From positions 38,964 through 102,963 of the forward strand of contig JAKLJI010000014.1 in the NCBI GenBank assembly GCA_023151275.1: a DNA stretch of 64,000 nucleotides, given 5' to 3'. Shown piece by piece: positions 1 through 8,569 of this stretch. Position numbers and translations under genes: made by a program. The DNA comes from Bacteroidia bacterium (lineage in GTDB: Bacteria; Bacteroidota; Bacteroidia; UKL13-3). Each line of letters starts with the position of its first letter. Within the stretch, counting starts at the first letter, position 1. The notes beneath the pieces were generated by a model that was not told the DNA's origin, did no database searches, and worked only from the letters and a program-made list of their open reading frames with translations.

Positions 1-61
1 GCAAATTGTTCTGATTCGGTGAGAATAAAAACTAGGTGTATATTGCGCAAAAAATAAAGCT

Positions 62-547
62 ATGATTCAGCGCTTACAAACGGTTTATTTGGGAATGATT
101 GTGGTAATTCTGGTACTACTGTGCACCATGGAAATCATTGATTATATGCCCGTAGTAAAAGATGGAACCGGACTTCAATACAAACTCAACTTATTTTATT
201 TCAACAAGTTTGAAAAAGGCGTTCTTGTTGAAAGCAAATTGCAAATTGGCCTAATCATTCTTACTTCCATTGCCATTGGTCTGAGTTCCTTTGTAATTGG
301 CATGTTTAAGGACAGGAAAAAACAGATAAAATTTGCCTGGATAAACATGGGCGTTTTGGTTGCTTTGGTAGTTGCATTCTTGGTAAAAGCTATGCTTTAC
401 ATTGGCGATTTTCAAAGCGAGAATATGCGTCTTTTGTCTATCATCGGCTTATCGATTCTTTTCTTCACCTTGTACCTGAATCTTCGCTCCATTATGTTGA
501 TTAAACGCGATGAAGAATTGGTGCGTAGTGCAGATAGAATTCGTTAA
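62..547 (+). CDS. DUF4293 family membrane protein
   Basis: This 161-residue protein has four predicted membrane segments (about residues 7-27, 61-82, 92-113 and 124-143). Between the first and second lies a polar, probably extracytoplasmic loop. It ends in a charged tail (KRDEELVRSADRIR). The N-terminus MIQRLQTVYLG and the overall length match the DUF4293 family, which is found in Bacteroidota and has no known function. The gene stands alone on the plus strand and converges on the minus-strand gene that ends at 594. A weak -7-like TATATTG lies about 20 bases before the ATG. The family call is from recognition of the N-terminus and topology. Confidence 0.75.
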   Translation: MIQRLQTVYLGMIVVILVLLCTMEIIDYMPVVKDGTGLQYKLNLFYFNKFEKGVLVESKLQIGLIILTSIAIGLSSFVIGMFKDRKKQIKFAWINMGVLVALVVAFLVKAMLYIGDFQSENMRLLSIIGLSILFFTLYLNLRSIMLIKRDEELVRSADRIR

Positions 548-593
548 CCAGCGGCAATAGTCATTTTTCTTTGAGTTGGGTTGAAGGTGGTTG

Positions 594-1100
594 CTAACTG
601 AAAACAATTGCTTCAATTAACCAATTCAGACCTAATGCGGCAATCAACCAGCTTGCATGGGGCTTCTCAGGGTACCAATTGCTTGCAGGCAATAAGCAGC
701 AAAAGGCGAGGCTTAATGCAGCCAACAAGGGATAAATTAATAAAAGATAAGCATATCCTCCATCCAGCAAACGGATGACATGCCATACATCACCGCCCTT
801 TTGGAATGTAGCAACAACCACGGGAAGAGGATTTGCAGCAAGTAAAAAGAGCAAAGCAAAATCCCTCTTTTTGATTAGGTACAGAATTAAGATTATAAGC
901 TGAACACCCAACATTAATCCTGGTCCTGCAGCATAAACCAGTGCTTGCTGGGTTGCTGTTGCTGATTCAGGAGACTGCCAATGGGTTAGATTTTGCGGAA
1001 GCCAGTACCCAAAAACAGCACGAGCAACGAGGGCATGGGCAAGTTCATGCAATAAGCGGATGCACATGCTAAGGCCAATTACCCAGCCCAGTCTTAGCAT
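594..1100 (-). CDS. Small M50-like integral membrane metalloprotease homologue
   Basis: This is a 168-residue hydrophobic protein with about four or five membrane segments. The first segment carries HELAH (residues 18-22), which fits the HExxH zinc-binding motif of metallopeptidases. AAGPG follows at 57-61 and NPLP at 90-93. GGD (102-104) and LDGG (112-115) resemble the second, aspartate-bearing motif of M50 site-2 proteases or the DUF3267 group. The protein is at the short end for M50 and has no PDZ or CBS domain. The ATG lies 4 bases after the stop of the DinB-like gene, so the two are probably co-transcribed. Function and substrate are unknown; proteolytic activity is inferred only from the motifs. 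Confidence 0.55.
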   Translation of the reverse strand: MLRLGWVIGLSMCIRLLHELAHALVARAVFGYWLPQNLTHWQSPESATATQQALVYAAGPGLMLGVQLIILILYLIKKRDFALLFLLAANPLPVVVATFQKGGDVWHVIRLLDGGYAYLLLIYPLLAALSLAFCCLLPASNWYPEKPHASWLIAALGLNWLIEAIVFS

Positions 1101-1104
1101 GAAC

Positions 1105-1566
1105 TTAACTTAATTGCTTGGCAATGGCCATTGCCAATCCAAAATGAACACCTTCGTGCGTATTGTTAAAAGTAAGTGCTTCTTCGATGTGATGCAGCTT
1201 AATACCGTAACTGGTTGGATATTCTTCAAAATGCTTGAAAATGCCTTCGATATAATCCATTTTAGTTTTCTCTACCAAAGAAAGTGCAGCTTGTTTCAAC
1301 AAGGCAAGTTCATCAGCAGTTGCTGTAAGCTGTCCATTTGAGCCTTTTCTGTACTTCTCAATAAGCTCAACTGGAAGATTCATGGGCAATCCAGACAATT
1401 TATAACACAGGATTTGCTGGGTTACCACCACATGACCTAAATTCCAGAGAATATTGTTAGTTCTTCCCTCAGGAACAGTGCAAATCTGCTCAAGAGAAAG
1501 CCCTTCAATCAGGTTGAGAAAATTGACACGTGTTTGGGCGAGTAATTCAAGGTGAAAGCTAATCAT
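1105..1566 (-). CDS. DinB-like four-helix bundle protein
   Basis: This 153-residue, largely helical protein resembles the DinB/YfiT superfamily, whose members are metal-binding four-helix bundles often linked to thiol transfer or stress. The histidines that would bind metal are visible in the expected places: NLGHVVVTQQ near residue 45 and THEGVHFG near 137-143. It probably leads a two-gene unit with the M50-like gene downstream. A near-consensus -7 element (TAATCTTG on the minus strand) lies just 4 bases before the ATG. The exact reaction cannot be read from the sequence. Confidence 0.65.
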   Translation of the reverse strand: MISFHLELLAQTRVNFLNLIEGLSLEQICTVPEGRTNNILWNLGHVVVTQQILCYKLSGLPMNLPVELIEKYRKGSNGQLTATADELALLKQAALSLVEKTKMDYIEGIFKHFEEYPTSYGIKLHHIEEALTFNNTHEGVHFGLAMAIAKQLS

Positions 1567-1570
1567 ACTG

Positions 1571-1578
1571 CAAGATTA
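1571..1578 (-). promoter_or_regulatory. Candidate -7 element before the DinB-like gene
   Basis: On the minus strand this reads TAATCTTG, one base off the Bacteroidota consensus TAnnTTTG, followed by CAGT and then ATG. I see no -33 TTTG at the right distance, so support is moderate to weak. Confidence 0.35.
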
Positions 1579-1703
1579 AAGGATTTTATCAAGCCTAAAA
1601 TAAGGAAAATTGGAAAAAGAGAAAAGGTATGCAGTTCACAGGACTGTTGGAGTACAGCTGTAACCAAGGCACATGAAACGGCCTCAGGCTTACTCACAAA
1701 AAC

Positions 1704-1733
1704 AAAGGCCGCAATCTCACGATTGCGGCCTTT
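1704..1733 (-). terminator. Rho-independent terminator after the esterase-like gene
   Basis: A 13-bp perfect stem (AAAGGCCGCAATC with GATTGCGGCCTTT) and a 4-base loop are followed on the minus strand by a T-rich run (TTTGTTTTTG). It lies 20 bases after the stop of the gene ending at 1754. The rest of the 1567-1753 gap holds only the DinB promoter candidate. Confidence 0.85.
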
Positions 1734-1753
1734 GAAACTATTTATCAGAAAAA

Positions 1754-3682
1754 TTATTGTACGATGAATTTACGTGAAGCTGTGCTTCCGTTCTGAGTTT
1801 TAACGTTCATGAAGTAAACACCAGCACCAAGTCCGTTCAAGTTGATATCGAACTGGTTAGAACCCATATTTTCAACACGACGAACCTGACGGCCTAACAA
1901 ATCAATGATAGTTGCTTCAGTTGCAGGATTTGAAACCTCTAAGCTAACACGGATATTGCTGCTAGCAGGGTTTGGATACAGGTTCAGGAAGCGGCTGTAA
2001 TCAGCATCTTTCAAACCTACAGGCTGACGCTTGGTAAGGTTGATATTGAAGGCGCTATTGGCTTCACGACCGAAACGTGCATTCAGGGCTCCAACTGTCC
2101 ATTTCAAATTAGCAGTTTGGTCAACACCAAGACCCAATTGAGTTAATAAATCCCAAACCTGAGTTTGTGTAAACACTACCGAATCTTGGTCACCAACCGG
2201 AACTTCAAGAAGTGGATCTTCAAAGTTACCAGAAGCTAAATCAAGCACCCAAACATTTTCAACGCCTTCTGCTGTACTCGCTTTTTCCCACTTAGCAACC
2301 ACGAAATCTGTTGAGTTTTGGAAAATATCAACTGAAGTACCGGTAGCAGGTGAAAGCAAGTTAAAGGCATTCAAGGTGTAGTCACCGGTAAGATCAAACT
2401 GAACTGCAATACGCGGAGCGATATAATTCGCGATAGTATCCAGGTAAGTGTTACCGCGACCAGCAGACATGAAAGGATTGGTAAGCATTGAAAGTGAATC
2501 AGCTTCACGACCATTGGCAGGGATCATTCCAAAAAGAGGAGCCATGTTTGGAGAACCGGCATAAGGTACAGCAGGAGTTGCTTGCATGATTGGACGACTC
2601 CACCATTCCCAAGGTGAACCTTCAAATGGGAATGAAGTTTCGAAACCAAACACGTTGTTCTCATCCGGATTCACTTCATCAGCGCGTGATGAAATCGGAT
2701 CAAGGTAGTAGTATTTATTCAATTTATTATTGATACCAAGAGCATTGGCTTTACGAACCACGTCGTAAGCACCTGAAGCATTAGGGATAACGGTTACACC
2801 TGTTGTAGGCACAATAACATTACCGGTTTTGTAAGGAGCAAAAGGATCGCGGGTTGTGTGCATACTAACTACCGGAAGGCTGGTAGCTTTCATCCAGGCG
2901 GTATCGCCCATAGCACCACCGTAGTTGAAGGTCATGTGAGCATTTGAAGCAACTGAAGCATCAGCAGGATCGTTAAATGGAGCAGCTCCGCCAACACCTG
3001 TCCAATCACCCAATGTATCAACGCTCACCATTGGTGAAGCATCGCCACGTAAAAACTTCAGGTTAGTTTCGATATCCTCACGTGTGCTAACTGAACCGAA
3101 GGCAAGTGAAATGTATCCACCTGTTCCTTGGCCACCAAGAACGATTTTAGAAGTATCTATACCGTAGGTTGAAGCATTGCTTCGGAAGAAACGGATACAG
3201 TTACGTGCATCCTGAAGACCGCGGTAAGTAGCCTTGATTAATTGCTCAGTGGCTTGCTCCTGAACAGTTGTTTGTGGATTCCAACCCAAACGATAGTTCA
3301 TGGCAACAACTACATAACCCATTTTAGCGAAACGGTTAGCCAAACCAACAATAGCACTATCGTTTTTATTTCCGGTAGTTTGCTTGTTAACAACAGCTGG
3401 AAGATAGCTTCCGGTGTGGGCTAAAATAATCAAAGGACGTTTAGTTTCGGTATCTCCAACCGGAGTGTAAACATCACATTTCAAACCTTCTTTAAAAATT
3501 GGAGGAAGACCTGGAACGTTACCGTACAGGATATTGATTGCATAATTGGAGTCGTAAACGATGTTGCTTGTTTTTGAAACATCGCTGAAAACTTCATCCA
3601 TGTAGCGGGTTTGAGCATTCAGATTACCAGCGGTAATCAACGCTGCTCCCAACGCAAATGTTGAAAGTAGTTTTTTGTTCAT
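1754..3682 (-). CDS. T9SS-secreted esterase-like alpha/beta hydrolase
   Basis: This 642-residue protein starts with a signal peptide (MKKLLSTFALGAALITAGN-like, cleaved near NAQ). An alpha/beta hydrolase domain covers roughly residues 50-330: LIILAHTGSY is the strand and oxyanion region, MNYRLGW is at about 125-131, and MHTTRDPFAPY looks like the acid-residue loop. A linker region follows. The C-terminal 80 or so residues (LYPNPASSNIRVSLEV ... SRKFIVQ) form a type A T9SS sorting domain, so the protein should be exported and attached to or released from the surface. The nucleophile elbow reads GGQGTGGY (about 183-190), where carboxylesterases have GxSxG. The usual serine position is glycine, so it may be a non-catalytic or altered member. 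It is a single-gene unit with its own terminator. Confidence 0.75.
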   Translation of the reverse strand: MNKKLLSTFALGAALITAGNLNAQTRYMDEVFSDVSKTSNIVYDSNYAINILYGNVPGLPPIFKEGLKCDVYTPVGDTETKRPLIILAHTGSYLPAVVNKQTTGNKNDSAIVGLANRFAKMGYVVVAMNYRLGWNPQTTVQEQATEQLIKATYRGLQDARNCIRFFRSNASTYGIDTSKIVLGGQGTGGYISLAFGSVSTREDIETNLKFLRGDASPMVSVDTLGDWTGVGGAAPFNDPADASVASNAHMTFNYGGAMGDTAWMKATSLPVVSMHTTRDPFAPYKTGNVIVPTTGVTVIPNASGAYDVVRKANALGINNKLNKYYYLDPISSRADEVNPDENNVFGFETSFPFEGSPWEWWSRPIMQATPAVPYAGSPNMAPLFGMIPANGREADSLSMLTNPFMSAGRGNTYLDTIANYIAPRIAVQFDLTGDYTLNAFNLLSPATGTSVDIFQNSTDFVVAKWEKASTAEGVENVWVLDLASGNFEDPLLEVPVGDQDSVVFTQTQVWDLLTQLGLGVDQTANLKWTVGALNARFGREANSAFNINLTKRQPVGLKDADYSRFLNLYPNPASSNIRVSLEVSNPATEATIIDLLGRQVRRVENMGSNQFDINLNGLGAGVYFMNVKTQNGSTASRKFIVQ

Positions 3683-3770
3683 AATTAATCGGTTAAATAG
3701 AAGTACAATAAAGGTATAAAAAAAGTAAAAGTCAAAAGGTTTTATTTCAATCTAAACCACTAAAAATCAA

Positions 3771-6545
3771 CTATCTGGCAAAATCAAAGAGAATGGAAAC
3801 ATAGGCAAGCCTTCCAACACGTGGTCCGCCATAAACCTGAATGACCCGATTGTCGAGCAAATTGCTGGCCCCTAGCTTTACGGTTAACTTATCTTCAATA
3901 AAGGTCTTGTTCACTTGGGCATCAAGCATTCCGTAGGAAGGAACAAAGCCGGTAAATTGCGGAGAGCCTTCAAAATTAAACCCTTCCTGCCACTTCCAGT
4001 TGATGCTGTAACCTAGTCCATTCAGCTCTGATTTTCCCAATCGGATATCAATATCTCTTCCATTGACACCCAAATTGTATTTGTATTCAGGAGTATTGAA
4101 AGCCGGAATCAATTCATCGGTTGAGCCTCTTCTATCGAGCTTATTCCAACTGAAATTACCTGCAAAGCCGAGGTATTTTTGCCAGAAATAATTGAGACCA
4201 ATGGAGAACCCTTGCGTGGTAACCATGTCTTTAGCATTGGCAGAAACGCGATACACTTTAACAGAGTTCACAAGCGGAGAAGAGGCAGGCCAGTCCACAT
4301 CAGCACCAATTTTATAGCCGATAAAATCAAAATACCAGCTGAAGTAATAGCTAAGGTCAACAAAGATTTTATCTGAGATATTTCCACGGTAACCAAACTC
4401 AAGGGTTCTTACACGTTCGGGCTTAATCGCCTCAACATTGAAATATTTCAGTTTATCCCTTCCAAAGTTAAAGGCATCAATCATAGAACCAACAGTAACC
4501 AGGCTATCAAAGCCTTTCAGGTTCCCAAGCAAGGTAGCACGACCTACATTCAGATTGATGTATTGGTCTGTTAAGGTTGGATTACGAATGGCGGCACTAG
4601 CAGAAACCCGGATAACATGACTCTTGTGGGTATAAACAGCGGTGGCAGCCGGTGAAAAGAGCAGGTTGAAGTTTTGGTTTTTATCGGCACGGGCCGTAAC
4701 ACTTACTTTAAGTTGATCATCAAAAAACTTGTTTTCAAGTCCCATATAAGCGCCACCTTCTTTGTTACTGATTCGTTGATCTGCAATGGTATCTAAGAAA
4801 ATGGTACCTCTTGAATTGGGGGCATACAATCGGAAACTAGCACCGGTGCGCACCTGAACTGTACCCAATAAAAACTGGTATTCGCCCATGGCATGGTAAA
4901 GTGCCGAACGGTCAAAAAATCGTGAACCACCTTCGCGGTTGGTAAGTCCAATAATGCTATTGAAAGCTGAATCAAACCGGTTTGTGCCCGGGATAAAGCG
5001 TGCAATACCGCCACGCTGGCCACTGTAGGAGGTATCAGTAATCATCCCATTTAACCAATGGTAATAGGAAAGCGAATCATAAAACTTCTCATACAAATAG
5101 GTATTCGCATAATCTTCATACCTCACTCCTGGAGGTTGCGAGCCAATTACCGGACGAATCGATTGAATCCTATTGAATATAAACCGGTTCCAGTTCTCTG
5201 CATAATCAATGGCCCAATTGTTATCGGTTTTGGCATAATTCTGCAACAAAAGTGCTGTTGAGTAAGCATCATAACTTTTACCAGCATCCTCATTGGTGGC
5301 ATATACCCGAACAAAGAATTTATTTTCCTGTCTGAATTCAATTCTATTCTGGAAGAAGAAAATATCTTTCAAGCTGAAGCGGTTATCGCCTTGGTAAACG
5401 GTTGTTCCATTACCAAGATTGGATGAGAAAATGAGCTCTTTATTCTTCTTCACTTTCACATGAACGGCTGCATTAATCTTCAGGTTACGTGAATTATAAT
5501 CCACCAAATCGGTTTCGTTGTACCCTTTTCTTAAGGCATATCCATATCCCAGGTACGACAAACCGGTTTGCCTGAAACGGGAAGTGGAATACTCATCGCC
5601 ATAGCGATTCACCGCATCATATCCACCCGGATTCCTGGGATTTACCGGCGATTGAATCGTGACATCTACATTATCGGCTTCCCAATCGCGAGCACTCATG
5701 GTGAAGAGATTCAATTTGTAAGCAACCTTTTCTTCGCCTTTTTTATTCTTGAAAACCTCAGCATAACGAATGGCAGTTTCAACCAATTTACGCTCTCCAA
5801 ATCGCATTTGAACGCTTAATCCGGGAAATTGAAAAGGGCTTTTGCTTTGCATGTTAATTACCCCATTGAAGGCATTGGGACCGTAGTAAGCGCCACTTGC
5901 ACCAACAATGAGGTCAACTTTCTGCACATCCAATTCCGAAGCACCCAAAAAATTACCAAGTGAAAAATTCAAACCAGGACTTTGGTTATCTACCCCGTCA
6001 ATCAATTGGAGGGACCTTACAGGAGAAGTGCTATTGAAACCACGTGTATTAATAATCTTAAATCCAATACTTGCACTGGTCATATCAACTCCCTTCAAGT
6101 GGGCCAAGCCTTCGTAAAAATTTGCAGCCGGAGTTTCTTTAATCGCAATGGCATCCATGGTTTCCACCGTAAGCGGAGCTTGTTTTTGCTTTTCGGTAAT
6201 GCGAGAGTCGGTAATTTTTACCTCTCCCAATTCCCGCGTATTTTCTTTTAGGCGAATCTGTAAAGGTTTATCAGCTGAGTTAACAACCAAATCCTGAGGC
6301 AAATAGCCAATATAGGAAATGGTGATAGTAACTGGAAGCTTAGCACCAGGCAATTTCAACAAAAAAGAACCTTCGTAATCGGTGCTTGCACCTATTTTAG
6401 TTCCTTTTTGAGAAACCGTTGCACCTATTAGTGCCTCGCCGGTTTTCTGGTCTTTAACTGTACCTTTTAGTGTTAAGGTTTGAGCCCTTAAAGCTAAGGC
6501 AGAAAACATTGCGAATAAAAACAGGAAGGTGTAAAGTTGTTTCAA
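3771..6545 (-). CDS. TonB-dependent outer-membrane receptor with carboxypeptidase-regulatory N-domain
   Basis: This is an outer-membrane uptake receptor of about 924 residues. After the signal peptide (KQLYTFLFLFAMFSALALRAQ) come a CarboxypepD_reg-like beta-sandwich (LKGTVKDQKTGEALIGATV ...), a plug domain (INTRGFNSTS ... GASGAYYGPNAFNGVINM) and a long beta-barrel ending in an aromatic residue-containing strand (FDFAR). No SusD-like partner is adjacent, so the ligand cannot be inferred. The ORF track starts at a TTG at 6617, but a later TTG at 6545 gives a canonical signal peptide, and no ATG fits. I prefer 6545. A pair of interlocking palindromes lies just upstream (6581-6606). It sits between the esterase-like gene and tatD, both on the same strand. 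Confidence 0.85.
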   Translation of the reverse strand: MKQLYTFLFLFAMFSALALRAQTLTLKGTVKDQKTGEALIGATVSQKGTKIGASTDYEGSFLLKLPGAKLPVTITISYIGYLPQDLVVNSADKPLQIRLKENTRELGEVKITDSRITEKQKQAPLTVETMDAIAIKETPAANFYEGLAHLKGVDMTSASIGFKIINTRGFNSTSPVRSLQLIDGVDNQSPGLNFSLGNFLGASELDVQKVDLIVGASGAYYGPNAFNGVINMQSKSPFQFPGLSVQMRFGERKLVETAIRYAEVFKNKKGEEKVAYKLNLFTMSARDWEADNVDVTIQSPVNPRNPGGYDAVNRYGDEYSTSRFRQTGLSYLGYGYALRKGYNETDLVDYNSRNLKINAAVHVKVKKNKELIFSSNLGNGTTVYQGDNRFSLKDIFFFQNRIEFRQENKFFVRVYATNEDAGKSYDAYSTALLLQNYAKTDNNWAIDYAENWNRFIFNRIQSIRPVIGSQPPGVRYEDYANTYLYEKFYDSLSYYHWLNGMITDTSYSGQRGGIARFIPGTNRFDSAFNSIIGLTNREGGSRFFDRSALYHAMGEYQFLLGTVQVRTGASFRLYAPNSRGTIFLDTIADQRISNKEGGAYMGLENKFFDDQLKVSVTARADKNQNFNLLFSPAATAVYTHKSHVIRVSASAAIRNPTLTDQYINLNVGRATLLGNLKGFDSLVTVGSMIDAFNFGRDKLKYFNVEAIKPERVRTLEFGYRGNISDKIFVDLSYYFSWYFDFIGYKIGADVDWPASSPLVNSVKVYRVSANAKDMVTTQGFSIGLNYFWQKYLGFAGNFSWNKLDRRGSTDELIPAFNTPEYKYNLGVNGRDIDIRLGKSELNGLGYSINWKWQEGFNFEGSPQFTGFVPSYGMLDAQVNKTFIEDKLTVKLGASNLLDNRVIQVYGGPRVGRLAYVSILFDFAR

Positions 6546-6580
6546 AATTGAAAATTTGGTCCAATAAACACCATTTGAAC

Positions 6581-6606
6581 CAAAATGCAAAGCATTTTGC
6601 AAAATG
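6581..6606. repeat. Interlocking inverted repeats upstream of the TonB receptor
   Basis: The sequence reads CAAAATGC AAA GCATTTTG and continues CAAAATG. The central GCATTTTG can therefore pair with the left arm (8 bp, 3-base gap), or form the self-complementary CATTTTGCAAAATG with the right arm. It lies 36 bases before the preferred TTG start of the receptor. It could be an operator or two mutually exclusive hairpins; it could also be chance in AT-rich DNA. Confidence 0.4.
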
Positions 6607-6658
6607 TGCAAACGCAAGTTGACACATCAAAAAAGAATCGGATTGAAATGCCGAAAAA

Positions 6659-7426
6659 TCAAAAACCAAAAAGCTTTTTTGCGTTCGAAGTTGTTATTTC
6701 AGCTACGGTGTGTAAACCTACAGATTTAAGCTCTGCCAATTTCCGGGCAACATCCAACAAATAATAACTTTCGTTTCGCTTTCCTCGGTGTGGAACCGGT
6801 GCCAGGTATGGAGCATCGGTTTCGAGAACTATATGTTCTAAGCCAATATCAGCAATCGCTTCCGGTAGGCCACCATTTTTGTAGGTAAGCACTCCACCAA
6901 GTCCAAGCAGAAATCCGGCATCAACTACTTGCTTTGCCTGAAAAGCATCTCCACTGAAGCAATGAAAAATTCCTCTAAGTTTGGGATGTTTCATTTCCTG
7001 AATGATAGAAATTACATCCTCATTGCTGTTTCTGGAGTGGATTACAATGGGTAAATCAAGCTGAATAGCCCACTGAATCTGCTTCTTAAACGCTGCTATT
7101 TGTTCGTTTTTGAACTCAGTACTCCAATAATAGTCCAATCCAATCTCCCCTACTGCCCAGAACTTGCGCTTTTTGAACCATTTTTGAATTTGGAACAAAT
7201 GCGATTCAACCTGAGCATCTACCGAACAGGGATGCAAGCCCATCATGGGAAAGCAATTGTTTGGAAAATCCCAAACCAAATCAAGCATGGGCTGGATTGA
7301 TTCAACATCTACATTGGGAAGAAAAAGATACTCTACCCCATTTTTAATGGCGCGTTCAACACTCTCTTTGCGGTCGTTTTTGAATTGCTCTGAATAGAGA
7401 TGGGTATGCGTATCTACAAATAACAT
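6659..7426 (-). CDS. TatD family metal-dependent hydrolase
   Basis: This 255-residue TIM-barrel amidohydrolase belongs to the TatD/YcfH group, known as metal-dependent 3'-5' DNases or phosphodiesterases in the cytoplasm. Metal ligands are visible: DTHTHLY at residues 5-11 (HxH), GEIGLDYYW near 93-101, IVIHSRN near 127-133, FHCFSG near 154-159 and LETDAPYLAP near 201-210. Length is normal for the family. The ATG is preceded by the -7 element TACTTTTG with only 4 intervening bases. The TonB receptor lies downstream on the same strand, separated by more than 100 bases. Confidence 0.9.
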   Translation of the reverse strand: MLFVDTHTHLYSEQFKNDRKESVERAIKNGVEYLFLPNVDVESIQPMLDLVWDFPNNCFPMMGLHPCSVDAQVESHLFQIQKWFKKRKFWAVGEIGLDYYWSTEFKNEQIAAFKKQIQWAIQLDLPIVIHSRNSNEDVISIIQEMKHPKLRGIFHCFSGDAFQAKQVVDAGFLLGLGGVLTYKNGGLPEAIADIGLEHIVLETDAPYLAPVPHRGKRNESYYLLDVARKLAELKSVGLHTVAEITTSNAKKLFGF

Positions 7427-7430
7427 CCTG

Positions 7431-7438
7431 CAAAAGTA
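7431..7438 (-). promoter_or_regulatory. -7 element of the tatD-type gene
   Basis: The minus strand reads TACTTTTG-CAGG-ATG, an exact match to TAnnTTTG with only 4 bases before the start codon. No -33 TTTG is visible at 18-20 bases. If it is used, transcription would start at or inside the start codon. Confidence 0.45.
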
Positions 7439-7447
7439 AGGAATTGC

Positions 7448-8569
7448 CTAGGAGTACGTCCGGTTTTTCCAATTCATTTTTGTAGGCCAGAGGTAAAATC
7501 CAAGCATAAATAATATGCTAAGCTGTTGATACAGTTCAAAAATGGGCCACAAATACCAAGGTGGAGAAACCTTAACCACCTTACACATGCGAAGCATAAA
7601 TAAGGATTGAACACCAAACTTCATCAGCCAAACCACCAATGCTATTTTCAGGTGGACAAATAGCAGAACAAGCAATGCCGGAAAAAACAGTCCCTGAAGG
7701 CCGAAGATGAGCTTCCAAATTAGCGGCAACTCCTGAGCTCCAATCAACCAGCGTTTGCGTTGGTGCAGGAAACCTCTCAAGGATTTTTGTGCTGAAGAGC
7801 GATTAAGTCCATGAAAACCGGCATGGGTCTGTCCATCAAATCCAGCTTTATTGATGAATCGAAACAATTGAAAATCTTCGGTAACCGAAAAAGGAATATT
7901 GGCGTAACCACCCGATTTTTCGTAAGCCTCGCGGGTAAAGGCCATGTTGTTTCCAACGGCGGTGCTTTTTAGACCTAATTGCTCAAATGCGATTATATTT
8001 CCAAAACCCACCAGCCATTCCAGGTGTTGCATACGCTCAAAAAAAGGACCTCCATCTACCAAGGTAGCTTGACTTAATATACCAATCTGTGGCTTATCAA
8101 ACAAAGGCCACATAGATTTTACCCAGGTAGGTTTAACCTCAATATCGGCATCAGTAACCAATAAAAAGGAATGCTTAGCAGCTTTAACCAGATGAGCTAA
8201 CACATTGGCTTTAGCCTTTGCATTGCCGTGTTGCTCGTTGATATACAAATACTTAAACCGACCATCGCCTGCAATTTCTTTTTGAATAATTGAAGCAGTT
8301 TCATCCTCCGATTGATCATCACCCATTAAGATTTCAAGCTTTCCTTCCGGATAATCAAGCTGCTTTAGGCTTTGAATGCAGTAAGCAATTTGATGAGCTT
8401 CATTGCGTGCGGGAACCAAAACACTTACGGCAGGCCACTCCCGACCTGGCTTGGCATGGAGTTCAAGGGGAACATATCCCATTAAACCCGCAAGCAGCAA
8501 CAACTGAACAAGCAGGTAAAGCGCAAGTAGAGAAATCAGAACTAAATCAAGCAAAACTAAGGCCGACAT
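7448..8569 (-). CDS. Processive family 2 glycosyltransferase, membrane-bound
   Basis: This 373-residue protein has one N-terminal membrane segment (about 5-32) and a GT2 catalytic domain (about 45-270). Further membrane segments follow at about 285-310 and 340-362. Catalytic motifs are in order: VLVPARNEA, MGDDQSED, the DxD-type TDADIE, the base-bearing TEDFQ, and the Q/RxxRW motif as HQRKRW. That set marks a processive or lipid-acceptor GT2 related to hyaluronan and ceramide glucosyltransferases. Its start overlaps the end of the polysaccharide deacetylase gene by 13 bp, so the two are translationally linked. A joint role in making and deacetylating a GlcNAc-type polymer or glycolipid is inference. 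Confidence 0.8.
   Translation of the reverse strand: MSALVLLDLVLISLLALYLLVQLLLLAGLMGYVPLELHAKPGREWPAVSVLVPARNEAHQIAYCIQSLKQLDYPEGKLEILMGDDQSEDETASIIQKEIAGDGRFKYLYINEQHGNAKAKANVLAHLVKAAKHSFLLVTDADIEVKPTWVKSMWPLFDKPQIGILSQATLVDGGPFFERMQHLEWLVGFGNIIAFEQLGLKSTAVGNNMAFTREAYEKSGGYANIPFSVTEDFQLFRFINKAGFDGQTHAGFHGLNRSSAQKSLRGFLHQRKRWLIGAQELPLIWKLIFGLQGLFFPALLVLLFVHLKIALVVWLMKFGVQSLFMLRMCKVVKVSPPWYLWPIFELYQQLSILFMLGFYLWPTKMNWKNRTYS

Noticed and set aside
1552-1767. Plus-strand 71-residue ORF in the gap before the esterase-like gene
   Set aside because: It spans the terminator hairpin and the DinB promoter, with no signature or conservation sign.
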